A stretch of 64,000 nucleotides of DNA from JAWLBM01 sp041687675 (GCA_041687675.1 JAWLBM010000001.1:371131-435130), one strand, 5' to 3'. Counted from the first letter of the stretch, positions 17,005 to 26,697 are shown. Notes: generated from the sequence alone by a model not told the origin. Translations and numbers: made by a program.

Positions 17005-17669
17005 CCGACGAGACCGCCCGCCCGGAGGCGGCGGCCGGGGAGGCCGCGCGCCTCCTGTTCGCGCGACCCTGGAGCTTCGTGCGCGGCGTCACCCGGGTGG
17101 AGGACCTGCCGCCGGCCGATGTGGTGGAGATCGCCTTCGCCGGCCGTTCCAACGTCGGCAAGTCCAGCCTGATCAACGCGCTGACCGGCCAGGGCGGGCT
17201 GGCCCGCACATCCAACACCCCCGGCCGGACCCAGGAGCTGAACCTGTTTCGGCCGGAGCGGGACGCCGGGCTGCTCCTCGTCGACATGCCGGGCTACGGC
17301 TACGCCGAGGCGCCGAAGGAGAAGGTGGACGTCTGGAACCGCCTCATCCGCGACTACCTGCGCGGCCGGCCGAACCTCGCCCGCGTCTACGTGCTGGTCG
17401 ACGCCCGCCACGGCCTCAAGAAGAACGACGAGGAGGTGCTGACGCTGCTGGACAAGGCGGCCGTCTCCTACCAGCTGGTGCTCACCAAGGTCGACAAGCT
17501 GAAGCCCGGCGGCGTCGCCGCGGTCGTGGCGAAGGTCGAGGAGGCGATCCGCCGCCGCCCCGCCGCCTACCCCTCGGTGATCACCACCTCCTCGGAGAAG
17601 GGCGCCGGCATCGACGACCTCCGCGATGCGATCACCCTGCTGCTCGCCGAGCGGGGACGACCGGCGTGA
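17001..17669 (+). CDS. engB: Ribosome-biogenesis GTP-binding protein EngB (YihA/YsxC)
   Basis: A 222-residue small GTPase. G1 is GRSNVGKSS (residues 48-56), G3 is DMPGYGY (about 95-101), and G4 is TKVD (162-165). The family is required for 50S subunit assembly and for cell division in many bacteria. It begins inside the stop of the acyltransferase gene, implying coupling. It precedes argB, as in other Rhizobiales. Confidence 0.97.
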   Translation: MTDETARPEAAAGEAARLLFARPWSFVRGVTRVEDLPPADVVEIAFAGRSNVGKSSLINALTGQGGLARTSNTPGRTQELNLFRPERDAGLLLVDMPGYGYAEAPKEKVDVWNRLIRDYLRGRPNLARVYVLVDARHGLKKNDEEVLTLLDKAAVSYQLVLTKVDKLKPGGVAAVVAKVEEAIRRRPAAYPSVITTSSEKGAGIDDLRDAITLLLAERGRPA

Positions 17670-17790
17670 GCAGCGGCAGCGGGCCGGCCGGCCCGCGCTG
17701 GGCGCGGGTCCCGCACCCCGCCGTTGTCGGCGCGGCGGGGATGCGCTATTCAGCGGCCGCTTCAGACACCAGCCGTTCGGGACAGCGACC

Positions 17791-18705
17791 ATGAGCACCA
17801 GCGACCAGCCGCGCCGCGACACCGCCGACGACACGCTCACCCGCGCCCGGATCATCTCCGAGGCGCTGCCCTTCATGCAGCGCTACGACGACAAGACCAT
17901 CGTGGTGAAGTACGGCGGGCACGCCATGGGCGACGAGGCGCTGTCGCGCGCCTTCGCCCGCGACGTGGTGTTGCTCAAGCAGTCCGGCATGAAGCCGATC
18001 GTGGTGCACGGCGGCGGCCCCCAGATCGGCGCGATGCTGGAGAAGCTCGGCATCAAGTCGGAGTTCCGCGCCGGCCTTCGCGTCACCGACCGGGCCACGG
18101 TGGAGATCGTCGAGATGGTCCTCGCCGGCTCCATCAACAAGAGCATCGTCGCCGCCCTCAACGCCGAGGGCGGGCGGGCGATCGGCCTGTGCGGCAAGGA
18201 CGGCAACATGGTCATCGTCGAGCGGGCGACCCGGACCATGCGCGACCCGGATTCCAACATCGAGAAGATCGTCGACCTCGGCTTCGTCGGCGAGCCCAGG
18301 GAGGTCAACCCGACGGTCCTCGACATGGTGATCAAGGAGGAGCTGATCCCGGTGATCGCCCCGGTCGCCCCGGACCGCAACGGCGACACCTTCAACGTCA
18401 ACGCCGACACCTTCGCCGGCGCGATCGCCGGGGCACTCGGCGCGACGAGGCTCCTCTTCCTCACCGACGTGCCGGGCGTGCTCGACCGCGAGGGCCGCCT
18501 CATCAAGGAACTCACCGTCGCCGACGCCCGCGCGCTGATCGCCGACGGCACCATCTCCGGCGGCATGATCCCCAAGGTCGAGACCTGCATCGATGCGCTC
18601 GCCCAGGGGGTCGAGGGCGTCGTCATCGTCAACGGCAAGACGCCCCACGCGGTGCTCCTGGAAATCTTCACCGAGGTCGGCGCCGGCACCCTGATCCGCC
18701 ACTGA
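17791..18705 (+). CDS. argB: Acetylglutamate kinase
   Basis: A 304-residue amino-acid kinase with family signatures VVKYGGHAMG (phosphate binding), VVHGGGPQIG (substrate binding), NVNADTFAGAIAGALGA and GGMIPKVETC. It phosphorylates N-acetyl-L-glutamate in arginine synthesis. An N-terminal helix region of about 25 residues is present, as found in arginine-inhibited hexameric enzymes; feedback control is therefore likely but inferred. ATG 17791 matches the family start. Confidence 0.97.
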   Translation: MSTSDQPRRDTADDTLTRARIISEALPFMQRYDDKTIVVKYGGHAMGDEALSRAFARDVVLLKQSGMKPIVVHGGGPQIGAMLEKLGIKSEFRAGLRVTDRATVEIVEMVLAGSINKSIVAALNAEGGRAIGLCGKDGNMVIVERATRTMRDPDSNIEKIVDLGFVGEPREVNPTVLDMVIKEELIPVIAPVAPDRNGDTFNVNADTFAGAIAGALGATRLLFLTDVPGVLDREGRLIKELTVADARALIADGTISGGMIPKVETCIDALAQGVEGVVIVNGKTPHAVLLEIFTEVGAGTLIRH

Positions 18706-18802
18706 TCCGGCCGGCGGCCCGCTTCGGCACGCTTCGATTACCCATCGTTGACCTTGCGCCCTATATGATGGCTCCCCCGATCCGTCAGAAGGACGCGTTC
18801 CA

Positions 18803-19549
18803 GTGACCGCCGCTCCGACCCGGGCCCGCGAGGGCCGCAACGCCCACCTCCACGACCTGCGGACCTTCCGCGGCGTCGACGCCTGGGTGTTCGACCTCGA
18901 CAACACGCTCTATCCGGCTCACTCGAACCTGTTCGCCCAGGTGGACGTGCGCATCCGCGACTATGTCGCCCGGCTGCTCGACGTGCCGCCGGACGAGGCG
19001 AACGAGATCCAGAAGGACTACTACCGCCGCTACGGCACGACGCTGCGCGGGCTGATGGACGAGCGCGGCATCGCCCCGGACGACTTCCTCGAATACGTCC
19101 ACGACATCGACCACTCGGTGCTCGCCCCGGCGCCGGAACTCGCCGCCGCGCTGAAGCGGCTGCCGGGCCGCAAGTTCATCTTCACCAACGGCTCGCGGGT
19201 GCATGCGGAGAAGACCGCGGCCCGGCTCGGCATCGCCGAGCACTTCACCGACATCTTCGACATCGTCGCCGCCGAGCTTTCGCCGAAGCCGAACCGCGAG
19301 ACCTACGACCGCTTCCTCGCGCTCACCGGCGTCTCGCCGGCCCGCGCGGCGATGTTCGAGGATCTCTCGCGCAACCTCGCCGTGCCGCACCGCCTCGGCA
19401 TGCGCACCGTCCTCGTGGTGCCGAGGGGCACCCGCGAGGTCTTCCGCGAGGCCTGGGAACTGGAGGGCGACGACGCCCCCCACGTCGAGTTCGTCACCGA
19501 CGACCTGGCGGGATTCGTGGCGGCGGTGGCGGGGGCGCTGGAGGCGTAG
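18803..19549 (+). CDS. HAD-family pyrimidine 5'-nucleotidase-like phosphatase
   Basis: A 248-residue HAD hydrolase. Motif I is DLDNTLYP (residues 31-38), motif II is FTNGS, and the motif III/IV region contains KPNRETYD and FEDLSRNL. This is the pattern of the pyrimidine 5'-nucleotidase (SDT1-like) group, which removes phosphate from UMP/CMP and related nucleotides. The start is a GTG at 18803 preceded by AGAAGGA. It lies between argB and the helicase gene, a position common for this family in Rhizobiales. Confidence 0.9.
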   Translation: MTAAPTRAREGRNAHLHDLRTFRGVDAWVFDLDNTLYPAHSNLFAQVDVRIRDYVARLLDVPPDEANEIQKDYYRRYGTTLRGLMDERGIAPDDFLEYVHDIDHSVLAPAPELAAALKRLPGRKFIFTNGSRVHAEKTAARLGIAEHFTDIFDIVAAELSPKPNRETYDRFLALTGVSPARAAMFEDLSRNLAVPHRLGMRTVLVVPRGTREVFREAWELEGDDAPHVEFVTDDLAGFVAAVAGALEA

Positions 19550-19753
19550 GGGGCAGGCGAGGCCGCCGGGGGCGGCCGCCGAGACGCGCGCATCACCGAC
19601 ATGCATCGACGGCACTGGCGCCGGAGCCCCGGATCGACTATCTGAAGCCCTGATGGTTCGCCGCACCGCGGCGCACCCGTTTCCTTCCGTGCTCATGAGC
19701 TCCCGGTCGCGCCACGGCCGATTCATCGGCCCTCTCGCGCTTTCCGAGGACAC

Positions 19754-21451
19754 ATGCCCTTCCCGACCGTCCACCCCGCCCTCGCCCGGGCGATCGAGGC
19801 CCGCGGCTATGCGGAGCCGACCACCGTGCAGGCCGCCGTCGCCGACCCGGACACCGCCGGCCGCGACATGCTGGTCTCGGCGGAGACCGGCTCCGGCAAG
19901 ACCGTCGCCTTCGGGCTCGCCATCGCCCGGACCCTCCTCGGCGAGGCCGAGCGCTTCGGCGAGGCCCGGGCCCCGCGGGCGCTGGTCGTCGCGCCGACGC
20001 GCGAACTGGCCCTGCAGGTGGAGCGCGAACTCGCCTGGCTGTTCGCCGCCACCGGCGCGCGGATCGTCTCCGCCGTGGGCGGCATGGACCCGAAGCGCGA
20101 GGCGCGGGCGCTCTCCGCCGGCGCCCATGTCGTCGTCGGCACCCCCGGGCGCCTGCGCGACCACATCGAGCGCGGCCGGCTGGTGCTCTCGAACATCGAC
20201 GCGGTGGTGCTCGACGAGGCCGACGAGATGCTCGACCTCGGCTTTCGCGAGGACCTCGCCTTCATTCTCGACGGCACCCCGGCGGAGCGGCAGACGCTGC
20301 TCTTCTCGGCGACCCTGCCCGCCGAGGTCGTCCGCCTCGCCCGCAGCTGGCAGCGCGATGCGCTGGCGATCGACACGATTGACAGCCGCAAGGCCCATGC
20401 CGACATCGAGTACCGCGCCCTGCGCGTCTCCCCCGCGGAGATCGAGAAGGCGGTGGTGAACGTGCTGCTCCGCTACGACGCGCGGGCCTCGCTCGTCTTC
20501 TGCGCCACCCGGGAGCGCGTCCGCAGCCTTGCCGCGGCGCTGGAGGCGCGCGGCTTCGAGGCGGTGGCGCTCTCCGGCGAGATGGGGCAGGGCGAGCGCA
20601 ACGAAGCGCTGGCTGCGATCCGCGACGGCCGGGCGCGGGTCTGCGTCGCCACCGACGTCGCCGCCCGCGGCATCGACGTCGCCGACCTCTCGCTCGTCGT
20701 CCACGCCGACCTTCCCAACGACCGCGAGGCGCTGCTGCATCGCTCCGGCCGCACCGGCCGCGCCGGCCGCAAGGGCGCGGCGGTGCTGATCGTGCCGCAC
20801 ACCCGTCGCCGCAAGGCGGAGGGCCTTCTCGCCCATGCCGGGCTCCAGGCTACCTGGTCCTCCGCGCCGGGCGCGGAGGAGATCCGGGCCGCCGAGGACG
20901 AGCGCCTCGTCGCCGACCCGATCTTCTCCCGCCCTGCCGATCCGGCCGACGCCGACCTCGTCCGTCGCCTCGCCGAGGGCCACGACCCGGAGGCGCTGGC
21001 CGCGGCGCTGGTCGCGCTGTGGCGGCGGGGCCGTCCTCGGCCCGAGCGGATCTTCGAGGCGCCCCGCCGGGCCGAGCAGCCCGCCGCCGCGGCGGCGGAC
21101 GGCGGGACCGGCGTCTGGTTCCGCCTCGGCACCGGCCGCCGCGACGGTCTCGACGTGCGCCATCTGCTGGCGATGATCTGCCGGATCGGCGGGGTCGACC
21201 GCCGCGAGGTCGGCTCGATCCGACTGGCGGACGAGGAGACGCTGTTCGAGGCGGCCGCCGGCTCGGTGGTGGCCTTCGACCAGGCGGCGGCGGCGGGGGA
21301 GGGGGCAAGGCTCGGCCTTGCCCGGATCGCCGGCGCACCGCCCGCGCCGGTGCGCACTGCGCCGCGCCCCGCCGGCCGCAAGCCGCACCCCGGCGTTCGG
21401 CCGGCGCGCGCGCTGCCGCCGCATCCGCAGCGAGCCTCGCGGCGCGGCTGA
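19754..21451 (+). CDS. DEAD-box ATP-dependent RNA helicase (DbpA-like C-terminus)
   Basis: A 565-residue helicase. Motif I is AETGSGKT (residues 43-50), Ia is PTRELALQ, II is DEAD (about 154-157), III is SAT, and the C-terminal RecA-like half has ARGIDVADL and HRSGRTGRAGR. After a linker comes a domain with WFRLGTGRRDGLDVRHLLAMI and GSIRLADEETLFE, which resembles the DbpA RNA-binding domain that targets 23S rRNA. A basic Pro/Arg-rich tail ends the protein. It likely acts in ribosome assembly or RNA remodelling. It separates the HAD gene from dapD. Confidence 0.93.
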   Translation: MPFPTVHPALARAIEARGYAEPTTVQAAVADPDTAGRDMLVSAETGSGKTVAFGLAIARTLLGEAERFGEARAPRALVVAPTRELALQVERELAWLFAATGARIVSAVGGMDPKREARALSAGAHVVVGTPGRLRDHIERGRLVLSNIDAVVLDEADEMLDLGFREDLAFILDGTPAERQTLLFSATLPAEVVRLARSWQRDALAIDTIDSRKAHADIEYRALRVSPAEIEKAVVNVLLRYDARASLVFCATRERVRSLAAALEARGFEAVALSGEMGQGERNEALAAIRDGRARVCVATDVAARGIDVADLSLVVHADLPNDREALLHRSGRTGRAGRKGAAVLIVPHTRRRKAEGLLAHAGLQATWSSAPGAEEIRAAEDERLVADPIFSRPADPADADLVRRLAEGHDPEALAAALVALWRRGRPRPERIFEAPRRAEQPAAAAADGGTGVWFRLGTGRRDGLDVRHLLAMICRIGGVDRREVGSIRLADEETLFEAAAGSVVAFDQAAAAGEGARLGLARIAGAPPAPVRTAPRPAGRKPHPGVRPARALPPHPQRASRRG

Positions 21452-21557
21452 GCCACCGTTGCGCGGGGGCGCGCTTTTCACTAGGAAAGGTCCCGGATTT
21501 CCGCGCGGCGCCCGGCCGGCGGGCATCCGCCTCCGGACCCCGACGCAAGGACCGCCG

Positions 21558-22421
21558 ATGACCGACACCGCCTCCACGGCCGCCCACGCCCATCTCGCCG
21601 CCACCATCGACGCCGCCTGGGAGGCTCGCGCGGAGGTGACGACCTCGACCCGCGGCGAGGTCCGCGACGCGGTGGAGACGGCGCTGTCGCTGCTCGACGG
21701 CGGCAACGCGCGGGTCGCCGAGAAGGTCGGCGACGGCTGGGTGGTGAACCAGTGGCTGAAGAAGGCGGTGCTGCTCTCCTTCCGCCTCAACCCGATGGAG
21801 CTGATCTCCGGCGCGCCGGGCGGCGCCTCCTGGTGGGACAAGGTGCCCTCGAAGTTCGACGGCATGGACGCCGCCGCCTTCGCCGCCGCCGACTTCCGCG
21901 CCGTGCCGGGCGCGATCGTCCGCCGGTCGGCCTATATCGCCCCCAAGGTGGTGCTGATGCCTTCCTTCGTGAACCTCGGCGCCTATGTCGACAGCGGCAC
22001 CATGGTCGACACCTGGGTGACCGTCGGCTCCTGCGCGCAGATCGGCAAGAACGTCCATCTCTCCGGCGGCGTCGGCATCGGCGGCGTCCTGGAGCCGATG
22101 CAGGCCGGGCCCACCATCATCGAGGACGACTGCTTCATCGGCGCCCGCTCCGAGATCGTCGAGGGCGTGGTGGTCGGGCAGGGCTCGGTGGTGTCGATGG
22201 GCGTCTTCATCGGCGCCTCGACGAAGATCGTCGACCGCACCACCGGCGAGGTGTTCATGGGCCGCGTGCCGCCCTATTCGGTGGTGGTCTCCGGCTCGAT
22301 GCCCGGCAAGCCGCTGCCGGACGGCAGGCCTGGGCCGTCGCTCTACTGCGCGGTGATCGTCAAGCGCGTCGACGAGAGGACGCGCTCGAAGACCTCCATC
22401 AACGACCTCCTGCGCGACTGA
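21558..22421 (+). CDS. dapD: 2,3,4,5-tetrahydropyridine-2,6-dicarboxylate N-succinyltransferase
   Basis: A 287-residue hexapeptide-repeat enzyme. Family motifs are WVVNQWLKKAVLLSFRL, NLGAYVDSGTMVDTWVTVGSCAQIGKNVHLSGGVGIGGVLEP (read here across 21982-22101) and DDCFIGARSEIVEGV. It succinylates tetrahydrodipicolinate in the diaminopimelate/lysine pathway. It is followed by dapE, two steps further in the pathway, with a 235-nt spacer. Confidence 0.97.
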   Translation: MTDTASTAAHAHLAATIDAAWEARAEVTTSTRGEVRDAVETALSLLDGGNARVAEKVGDGWVVNQWLKKAVLLSFRLNPMELISGAPGGASWWDKVPSKFDGMDAAAFAAADFRAVPGAIVRRSAYIAPKVVLMPSFVNLGAYVDSGTMVDTWVTVGSCAQIGKNVHLSGGVGIGGVLEPMQAGPTIIEDDCFIGARSEIVEGVVVGQGSVVSMGVFIGASTKIVDRTTGEVFMGRVPPYSVVVSGSMPGKPLPDGRPGPSLYCAVIVKRVDERTRSKTSINDLLRD

Positions 22422-22571
22422 TGACCGGTTGATCCTTCAGGTCGGCGGGGGGATAGATGGGGCGCGGCGATCCTGCCGCGCGTCTCCCCCCCAGCGGGAC
22501 CGCTGCGATATGCGAGCCGAGGCCGCCGGACCGCTCGACCGGGCCCCGCCGTCGTCCCGGCGACGGCCGGT

Positions 22572-22598
22572 CCGCCGGGTCGCGTACCGACCCGGCGG
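22572..22598 (+). terminator. Strong stem-loop between dapD and dapE
   Basis: CCGCCGGGTC (22572-22581) pairs exactly with GACCCGGCGG (22589-22598) around a 7-nt loop. There is no U-run. It may end or attenuate the dapD transcript; otherwise the spacer 22422-22656 holds no gene. Confidence 0.42.
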
Positions 22599-22656
22599 AG
22601 CCCGCCGGTGAGGTCCGGGCATCGCAGCAGTCCCCGCACAGCCGGACGATCGCCGA

Positions 22657-23847
22657 ATGGCCAAGCCGCACGACCCCGTCGCCATCCTCCGTGACCTTAT
22701 CGCCTGCCGGTCGGTGACGCCGGCGGAGGGCGGCGCGCTCGCCTATCTGGAGCAGTTGCTCGCACCCGCCGGTTTCACGGTCGAGCGACCGGTCTTCACC
22801 GAGCCGGGCACGCCGGACGTCGAGAACCTCTTCGCCGCGATCGGCGCGGGGGAGAAGCACCTCGTCTTCGCCGGCCACACCGACGTGGTCCCGACCGGTG
22901 ACGAGGCGGCCTGGCGCCACGGCCCCTTCGACGGGGTGATCGAGGACGGCGTGCTCTACGGCCGCGGCGCCGTCGACATGAAGGGCGGCATCGCCGCCTT
23001 CGCCGCCGCCGCCCTCGACTTCGTCTCGGACCGGACCGGGAACTTGCCCGGCCGGCTGTCGTTCCTCATCACGGGCGACGAGGAAGGACCTTCCGTGAAC
23101 GGCACCGTCAAGCTCCTGAGGCATGTCGCCGCGCGCGGCGAGCGCTTCACGGCGGCGCTCGTCGGCGAGCCGACGAACCCGGAGGCGATCGGCGACCAGA
23201 TCAAGATCGGCCGCCGCGGCTCACTCTCCGCGGTGCTGACGCTGAAGGGGGTGCAAGGCCATGCGGCCTACCCGCATCTGGCCGACAATCCCGTGCGCGC
23301 GCTGCCGGCCTTCGTCTCCGCGCTGTGCGATCCGCCGCTCGACGGGGGCAGCAACTCCTTCCAGCCGTCCAACCTCGAGATCACCGTGCTGGAGACGTCC
23401 ACACGGGCGTTCAACGTGATCCCCGGCGAGGTCCGGCTCTGGTTTAACATCCGTTATAACGACCGCTGGACCGCCGACTCCCTCAAGGCGGAGGTGCGGG
23501 CGCGCTGCGAGCGGGCCGCATCCGCGACTCTCCTACGTGGCGACAGGCCGCCCATGCGCTATGATCTGGCTTTCGAGGCGGTCGTGTCGGACGTTTTCCT
23601 GACCCGCTCGGAGGAGTTGATCGGCACGCTCGCCGACGCCGTGGAGGCGGAGGTGGGCCGCCGGCCCGCCCTCTCCACCGGCGGCGGCACCTCCGACGCC
23701 CGCTTCATCAAGGATTACTGCCCGGTTGCGGAATTCGGCCTGGTCGGCCGGACCATGCACCAGGTCGACGAACGGGTCGCGGTCGCCGACCTTGAGACCC
23801 TGAAGTCCATCTACCGACGTTTCCTGGACGCCTATTTCGACGCTTGA
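22657..23847 (+). CDS. dapE: Succinyl-diaminopimelate desuccinylase
   Basis: A 396-residue M20 metallohydrolase. Zinc ligands and catalytic residues are visible: H74 and D76 in GHTDVVPTGD, D107 in YGRGAVDMKGG, the E142-E143 pair in GDEEGPS, and a late His in GRTMHQVDE. The central dimerisation ('lid') domain lies between about residues 175 and 290. It releases succinate to give LL-diaminopimelate for lysine and peptidoglycan. The length and motif order are normal for the family. Confidence 0.97.
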   Translation: MAKPHDPVAILRDLIACRSVTPAEGGALAYLEQLLAPAGFTVERPVFTEPGTPDVENLFAAIGAGEKHLVFAGHTDVVPTGDEAAWRHGPFDGVIEDGVLYGRGAVDMKGGIAAFAAAALDFVSDRTGNLPGRLSFLITGDEEGPSVNGTVKLLRHVAARGERFTAALVGEPTNPEAIGDQIKIGRRGSLSAVLTLKGVQGHAAYPHLADNPVRALPAFVSALCDPPLDGGSNSFQPSNLEITVLETSTRAFNVIPGEVRLWFNIRYNDRWTADSLKAEVRARCERAASATLLRGDRPPMRYDLAFEAVVSDVFLTRSEELIGTLADAVEAEVGRRPALSTGGGTSDARFIKDYCPVAEFGLVGRTMHQVDERVAVADLETLKSIYRRFLDAYFDA

Positions 23848-23857
23848 GGATATTCCC

Positions 23858-24451
23858 ATGCTGACCGGTGACGAGATCTCGCGGTCGACCCACGCCGCCT
23901 TCGCGCTGTTCCGGGGCGACCGCCGGGCCATCCTGGACCTCGACGTCTCCTACGACGGCTTCTGGCGCTCGTTCCAGGTGATCTTCCTGCTGCTGCCGGT
24001 GATCGGCGTGCTGATCCTGTCGGAGCGCGAGTTCCTGATCCGGCAGCTTCCCGTGGTCGAGGAGACGTTCCCCTCCGGGGCCTTCGTCGTCTCCCGGCTG
24101 TTCGGCGCCGGGCTGGACTGGATCGCCTTCCCCATCGTCCTCGCCCTGCTCGCCCGCCCGCTGGAGATCGGCCGGCGCTACGTGCCCATCGTGGTGGCGC
24201 TCAACTGGGCGGCGCTGGTGGCGGCGGTGCCGATCGTCGTCCCGCATCTCCTGGTGCTGCTGGGCCTCGCCGGCGAGGAGTTCGCGGCGCTGCTCAACCT
24301 CGTCGCCCTCGGGGTGGTGCTGCGCTACCAGTACATGGTGGTGAAGATCGCGGCCAACGCCCAGCCGCCGCTCGCCATCGGGCTGGTGGCGCTCGACTTC
24401 ATGATCGGCGTGGTGGTCTCCGCGGCGGTGACCGCCTTCGTCGGGATCTAG
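23858..24451 (+). CDS. Conserved multi-pass membrane protein, unknown function
   Basis: A 197-residue protein starting 10 nt after dapE with five or six hydrophobic stretches (about residues 36-56, 80-100, 108-138 as one or two, 145-165 and 175-197). The N-terminus is hydrophilic and contains RGDRRAILDLDVSYDGFWRSF. I recognise no characterised domain. The tight spacing implies co-transcription with dapE. Small membrane proteins of this kind are found beside dapE in other Rhizobiales, as far as I recall. Confidence 0.85.
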   Translation: MLTGDEISRSTHAAFALFRGDRRAILDLDVSYDGFWRSFQVIFLLLPVIGVLILSEREFLIRQLPVVEETFPSGAFVVSRLFGAGLDWIAFPIVLALLARPLEIGRRYVPIVVALNWAALVAAVPIVVPHLLVLLGLAGEEFAALLNLVALGVVLRYQYMVVKIAANAQPPLAIGLVALDFMIGVVVSAAVTAFVGI

Positions 24452-24464
24452 TCCTAGCCCCGCG

Positions 24465-26120
24465 TCAGCGCGCGTCGGTCTGCCAGCGCGGGTGGATCCA
24501 GGGCTCGTGGTTCATCCGCGGCAGCGGCTGCCGGTCGAGAAGCATGTCGGCGACCTTCTCGCCGACCATGATCGACGGCGCGTTGAGATTGCCGTTGGTG
24601 ATCAGCGGGAACACCGAGCTGTCGGCGACGCGCAGGCCCTCCACCCCGATCACCCGCGCCTGCGGGTCGACCACCGCGCCCGGATCGTCGGGCCCGCCCA
24701 TTCGGCAGGTGCCGCAGGGATGGTAGGCGCTTTCGACGTGGTCGCGGACGAAGGCGTCGATCGCCTCGTCGGACTGCGCGGCCGGACCCGGGGTGATCTC
24801 GCGGCCGCGGAACGGGTCGAAGGCCGGCTGGGCGAAGACCTCGCGGGCAAGGCGCACGGCGGTGCGGAAGTCGGCCCAGTCCTTCTCCGTCGACATGTAG
24901 TTGAAGCGGATCCGCGGCGGTTCGGCAGGGTCGGGGCCCGCGAGCGTCACCGACCCGCGCGAGGGCGAGCGCATCGGCCCGACGTGGACCTGGAAGCCGT
25001 GGCCGGGGGCCGGGGCGCGGCCGTCATAGCGGATCGCGGCGGGGAGGAAGTGGAACTGGATGTCCGGATACTCCACCCCGGCGCCGGATCGCACGAAGGC
25101 GCAGGCCTCGAAGTGGTTGCTGGCGCCGTGTCCGCCGCGGGTGGCCAGCCACTCGAGCCCGATCAGCCCCTTGTGGAGGAGGCTCATCCGGCCGTTGAGG
25201 GTGATCGGCTGGCGGCATTCCTGCTGGATGTAGACCTCGAGATGGTCCTGCAGGTTGCGGCCGACGCCGGGCCGGTCGGCGACCACCGGGAGCCCGAGCG
25301 CCTGCAACTCCTCCGACGGACCGATTCCGGAGGCGAGCAGCAGCTTCGGCGAGTTGATCGAGGAGGCGGCGAGGATCACCTCGCGCCGGGCCTTCAGCGT
25401 CTCCACCCGGCCGCGGCGCTCGACCTCGAGCCCGACGGCGCGGCGGCCGTCGAAGAGGATTCGGCGGGCGAAGGTGCGGCAGAGGAGGGTGAGGTTCGGC
25501 CGCTTCAGCGCCGGCTTCAGGTAGGCGTCGGCGGCGGACCAGCGGTGGCCGCGCCAGACGGTCATCTCCATCGGGCCGAAGCCCTCCTGCTGGCGGCCGT
25601 TGTAGTCCTCCGTCAGCGCGAAGCCGGCCTCGGCGCCGGCCTTGACGAAGGCGGCGTAGAGCGGGTTGCGCCGCTCGCCGCGGGTGACGTGGAGCGGCCC
25701 CTTGCGGCCGCGCCAGCCGTCGTCGCCGCCGTGGGCCTGCTCCATGCGGATGAAGTAGGGCAGCACGTCGGCGAAGGACCAGCCGCGGGCGCCCATCTCC
25801 TCCCAGGTGTCGAAGTCGCGGGCATGGCCGCGCACGTAGACCATGCCGTTGATCGACGACGAGCCGCCGATCACCTTGCCGCGCGGCGTCGCCAGCCGGC
25901 GGCCGCCGAGGGCCGGCTCCGGCTCGGCGCGGAAGCCCCAGTCGTAGAGGCGCATGTTCATCGGGTAGGAGAGCGCCGCCGGCATCCGGATGAACGGGCC
26001 GGCATCCGAGCCGCCGAACTCCACCACGATCACGCTGTGTCGGCCGTCCTCGCTGAGCCGGGCGGCGAGCGCGCTGCCGGCCGAACCGGAGCCGACGACG
26101 ATGTAGTCCGCCTCAAGCAT
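24465..26120 (-). CDS. betA: Choline dehydrogenase (GMC oxidoreductase)
   Basis: A 551-residue GMC flavoenzyme. It has the FAD motif GSGSAG (residues 10-15), the GMC signature GKVIGGSSSINGMVYVRG, and the C-terminal catalytic segment AYHPCGTCRMG with its His, followed by NLNAPSIMVGEK. Length and N-terminus agree with BetA, which oxidises choline to betaine aldehyde and on to glycine betaine. Its start overlaps the betI stop by 8 nt. No betB or betC gene lies in between, unlike the betICBA order of Sinorhizobium, so the aldehyde may be oxidised by BetA itself or an unlinked BetB. Confidence 0.93.
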   Translation of the reverse strand: MLEADYIVVGSGSAGSALAARLSEDGRHSVIVVEFGGSDAGPFIRMPAALSYPMNMRLYDWGFRAEPEPALGGRRLATPRGKVIGGSSSINGMVYVRGHARDFDTWEEMGARGWSFADVLPYFIRMEQAHGGDDGWRGRKGPLHVTRGERRNPLYAAFVKAGAEAGFALTEDYNGRQQEGFGPMEMTVWRGHRWSAADAYLKPALKRPNLTLLCRTFARRILFDGRRAVGLEVERRGRVETLKARREVILAASSINSPKLLLASGIGPSEELQALGLPVVADRPGVGRNLQDHLEVYIQQECRQPITLNGRMSLLHKGLIGLEWLATRGGHGASNHFEACAFVRSGAGVEYPDIQFHFLPAAIRYDGRAPAPGHGFQVHVGPMRSPSRGSVTLAGPDPAEPPRIRFNYMSTEKDWADFRTAVRLAREVFAQPAFDPFRGREITPGPAAQSDEAIDAFVRDHVESAYHPCGTCRMGGPDDPGAVVDPQARVIGVEGLRVADSSVFPLITNGNLNAPSIMVGEKVADMLLDRQPLPRMNHEPWIHPRWQTDAR

Positions 26121-26697
26121 GGTAGCCGACCGCCCGCATCACATGGTCCCTGACGAGCCGCACCGCCTCCTCCGCCGTCACGTCGCCGGCCGGCAGCGCC
26201 GAGCGCAGCCACAGGCCGTCGATCATCGCCGCGGCGCCGCGGGCGACGTCGCGGGCCTCCTCGGGCGGCAACAGCTCGCCGAGCGCGTGGACGAGGTTCG
26301 ATTCCAGCCGCCGCAGGTAGACCTTGAGCAGCCGCGCCGCCTCGGCGTCGTGCTGGGACTGGAGGTAGAAGGCGAGCCAGGCGGAGATGGTCGCCGGCTG
26401 GAACTGCTCCGGCGCGAAGTTGCCCTCGATGATCGCGGTCACCCTGGAGACTGGGTCGCTGGTCTCCGCGAGCCGCCGCCGGAACTCGGCGCCGAGTTCG
26501 TCGAGGAGGTGGCGCATGGTGGCGAGCAGCAGGTCGTCCTTGGAGCCGAAGTAGTGGTGCGCCAGCGCCGAGGAGACGCCGGCCCGGCGCGCGATGTCGC
26601 CCATGGTGAGGCCGGCCATGCCACGGTCGTGGATCGCCTCGATGGCGGCGGAGATGAGGGCGCGCCGGCGAACCGGCTCCATTCCGATCTTGGGCAT
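26113..26697 (-). CDS. betI: Transcriptional repressor BetI (TetR family)
   Basis: A 194-residue TetR-type regulator starting MPKIGMEPVRRRALISAAIEAI. The helix-turn-helix is in TMGDIARRAGVSSALAHHYFGSKDDL, which is characteristic of BetI. It represses choline oxidation genes and is released by choline. ATG 26697 is chosen to match BetI N-termini; the frame continues upstream but that part looks non-coding. It sits directly ahead of betA and divergent from choX, with a near-ideal operator between (26778-26797). Confidence 0.93.
   Translation of the reverse strand: MPKIGMEPVRRRALISAAIEAIHDRGMAGLTMGDIARRAGVSSALAHHYFGSKDDLLLATMRHLLDELGAEFRRRLAETSDPVSRVTAIIEGNFAPEQFQPATISAWLAFYLQSQHDAEAARLLKVYLRRLESNLVHALGELLPPEEARDVARGAAAMIDGLWLRSALPAGDVTAEEAVRLVRDHVMRAVGYHA

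Noticed and set aside
18785..21865. A 1026-codon open frame on the minus strand across the HAD, helicase and dapD genes
   Set aside because: Low-complexity, with no motifs, spanning three confident genes on the other strand.
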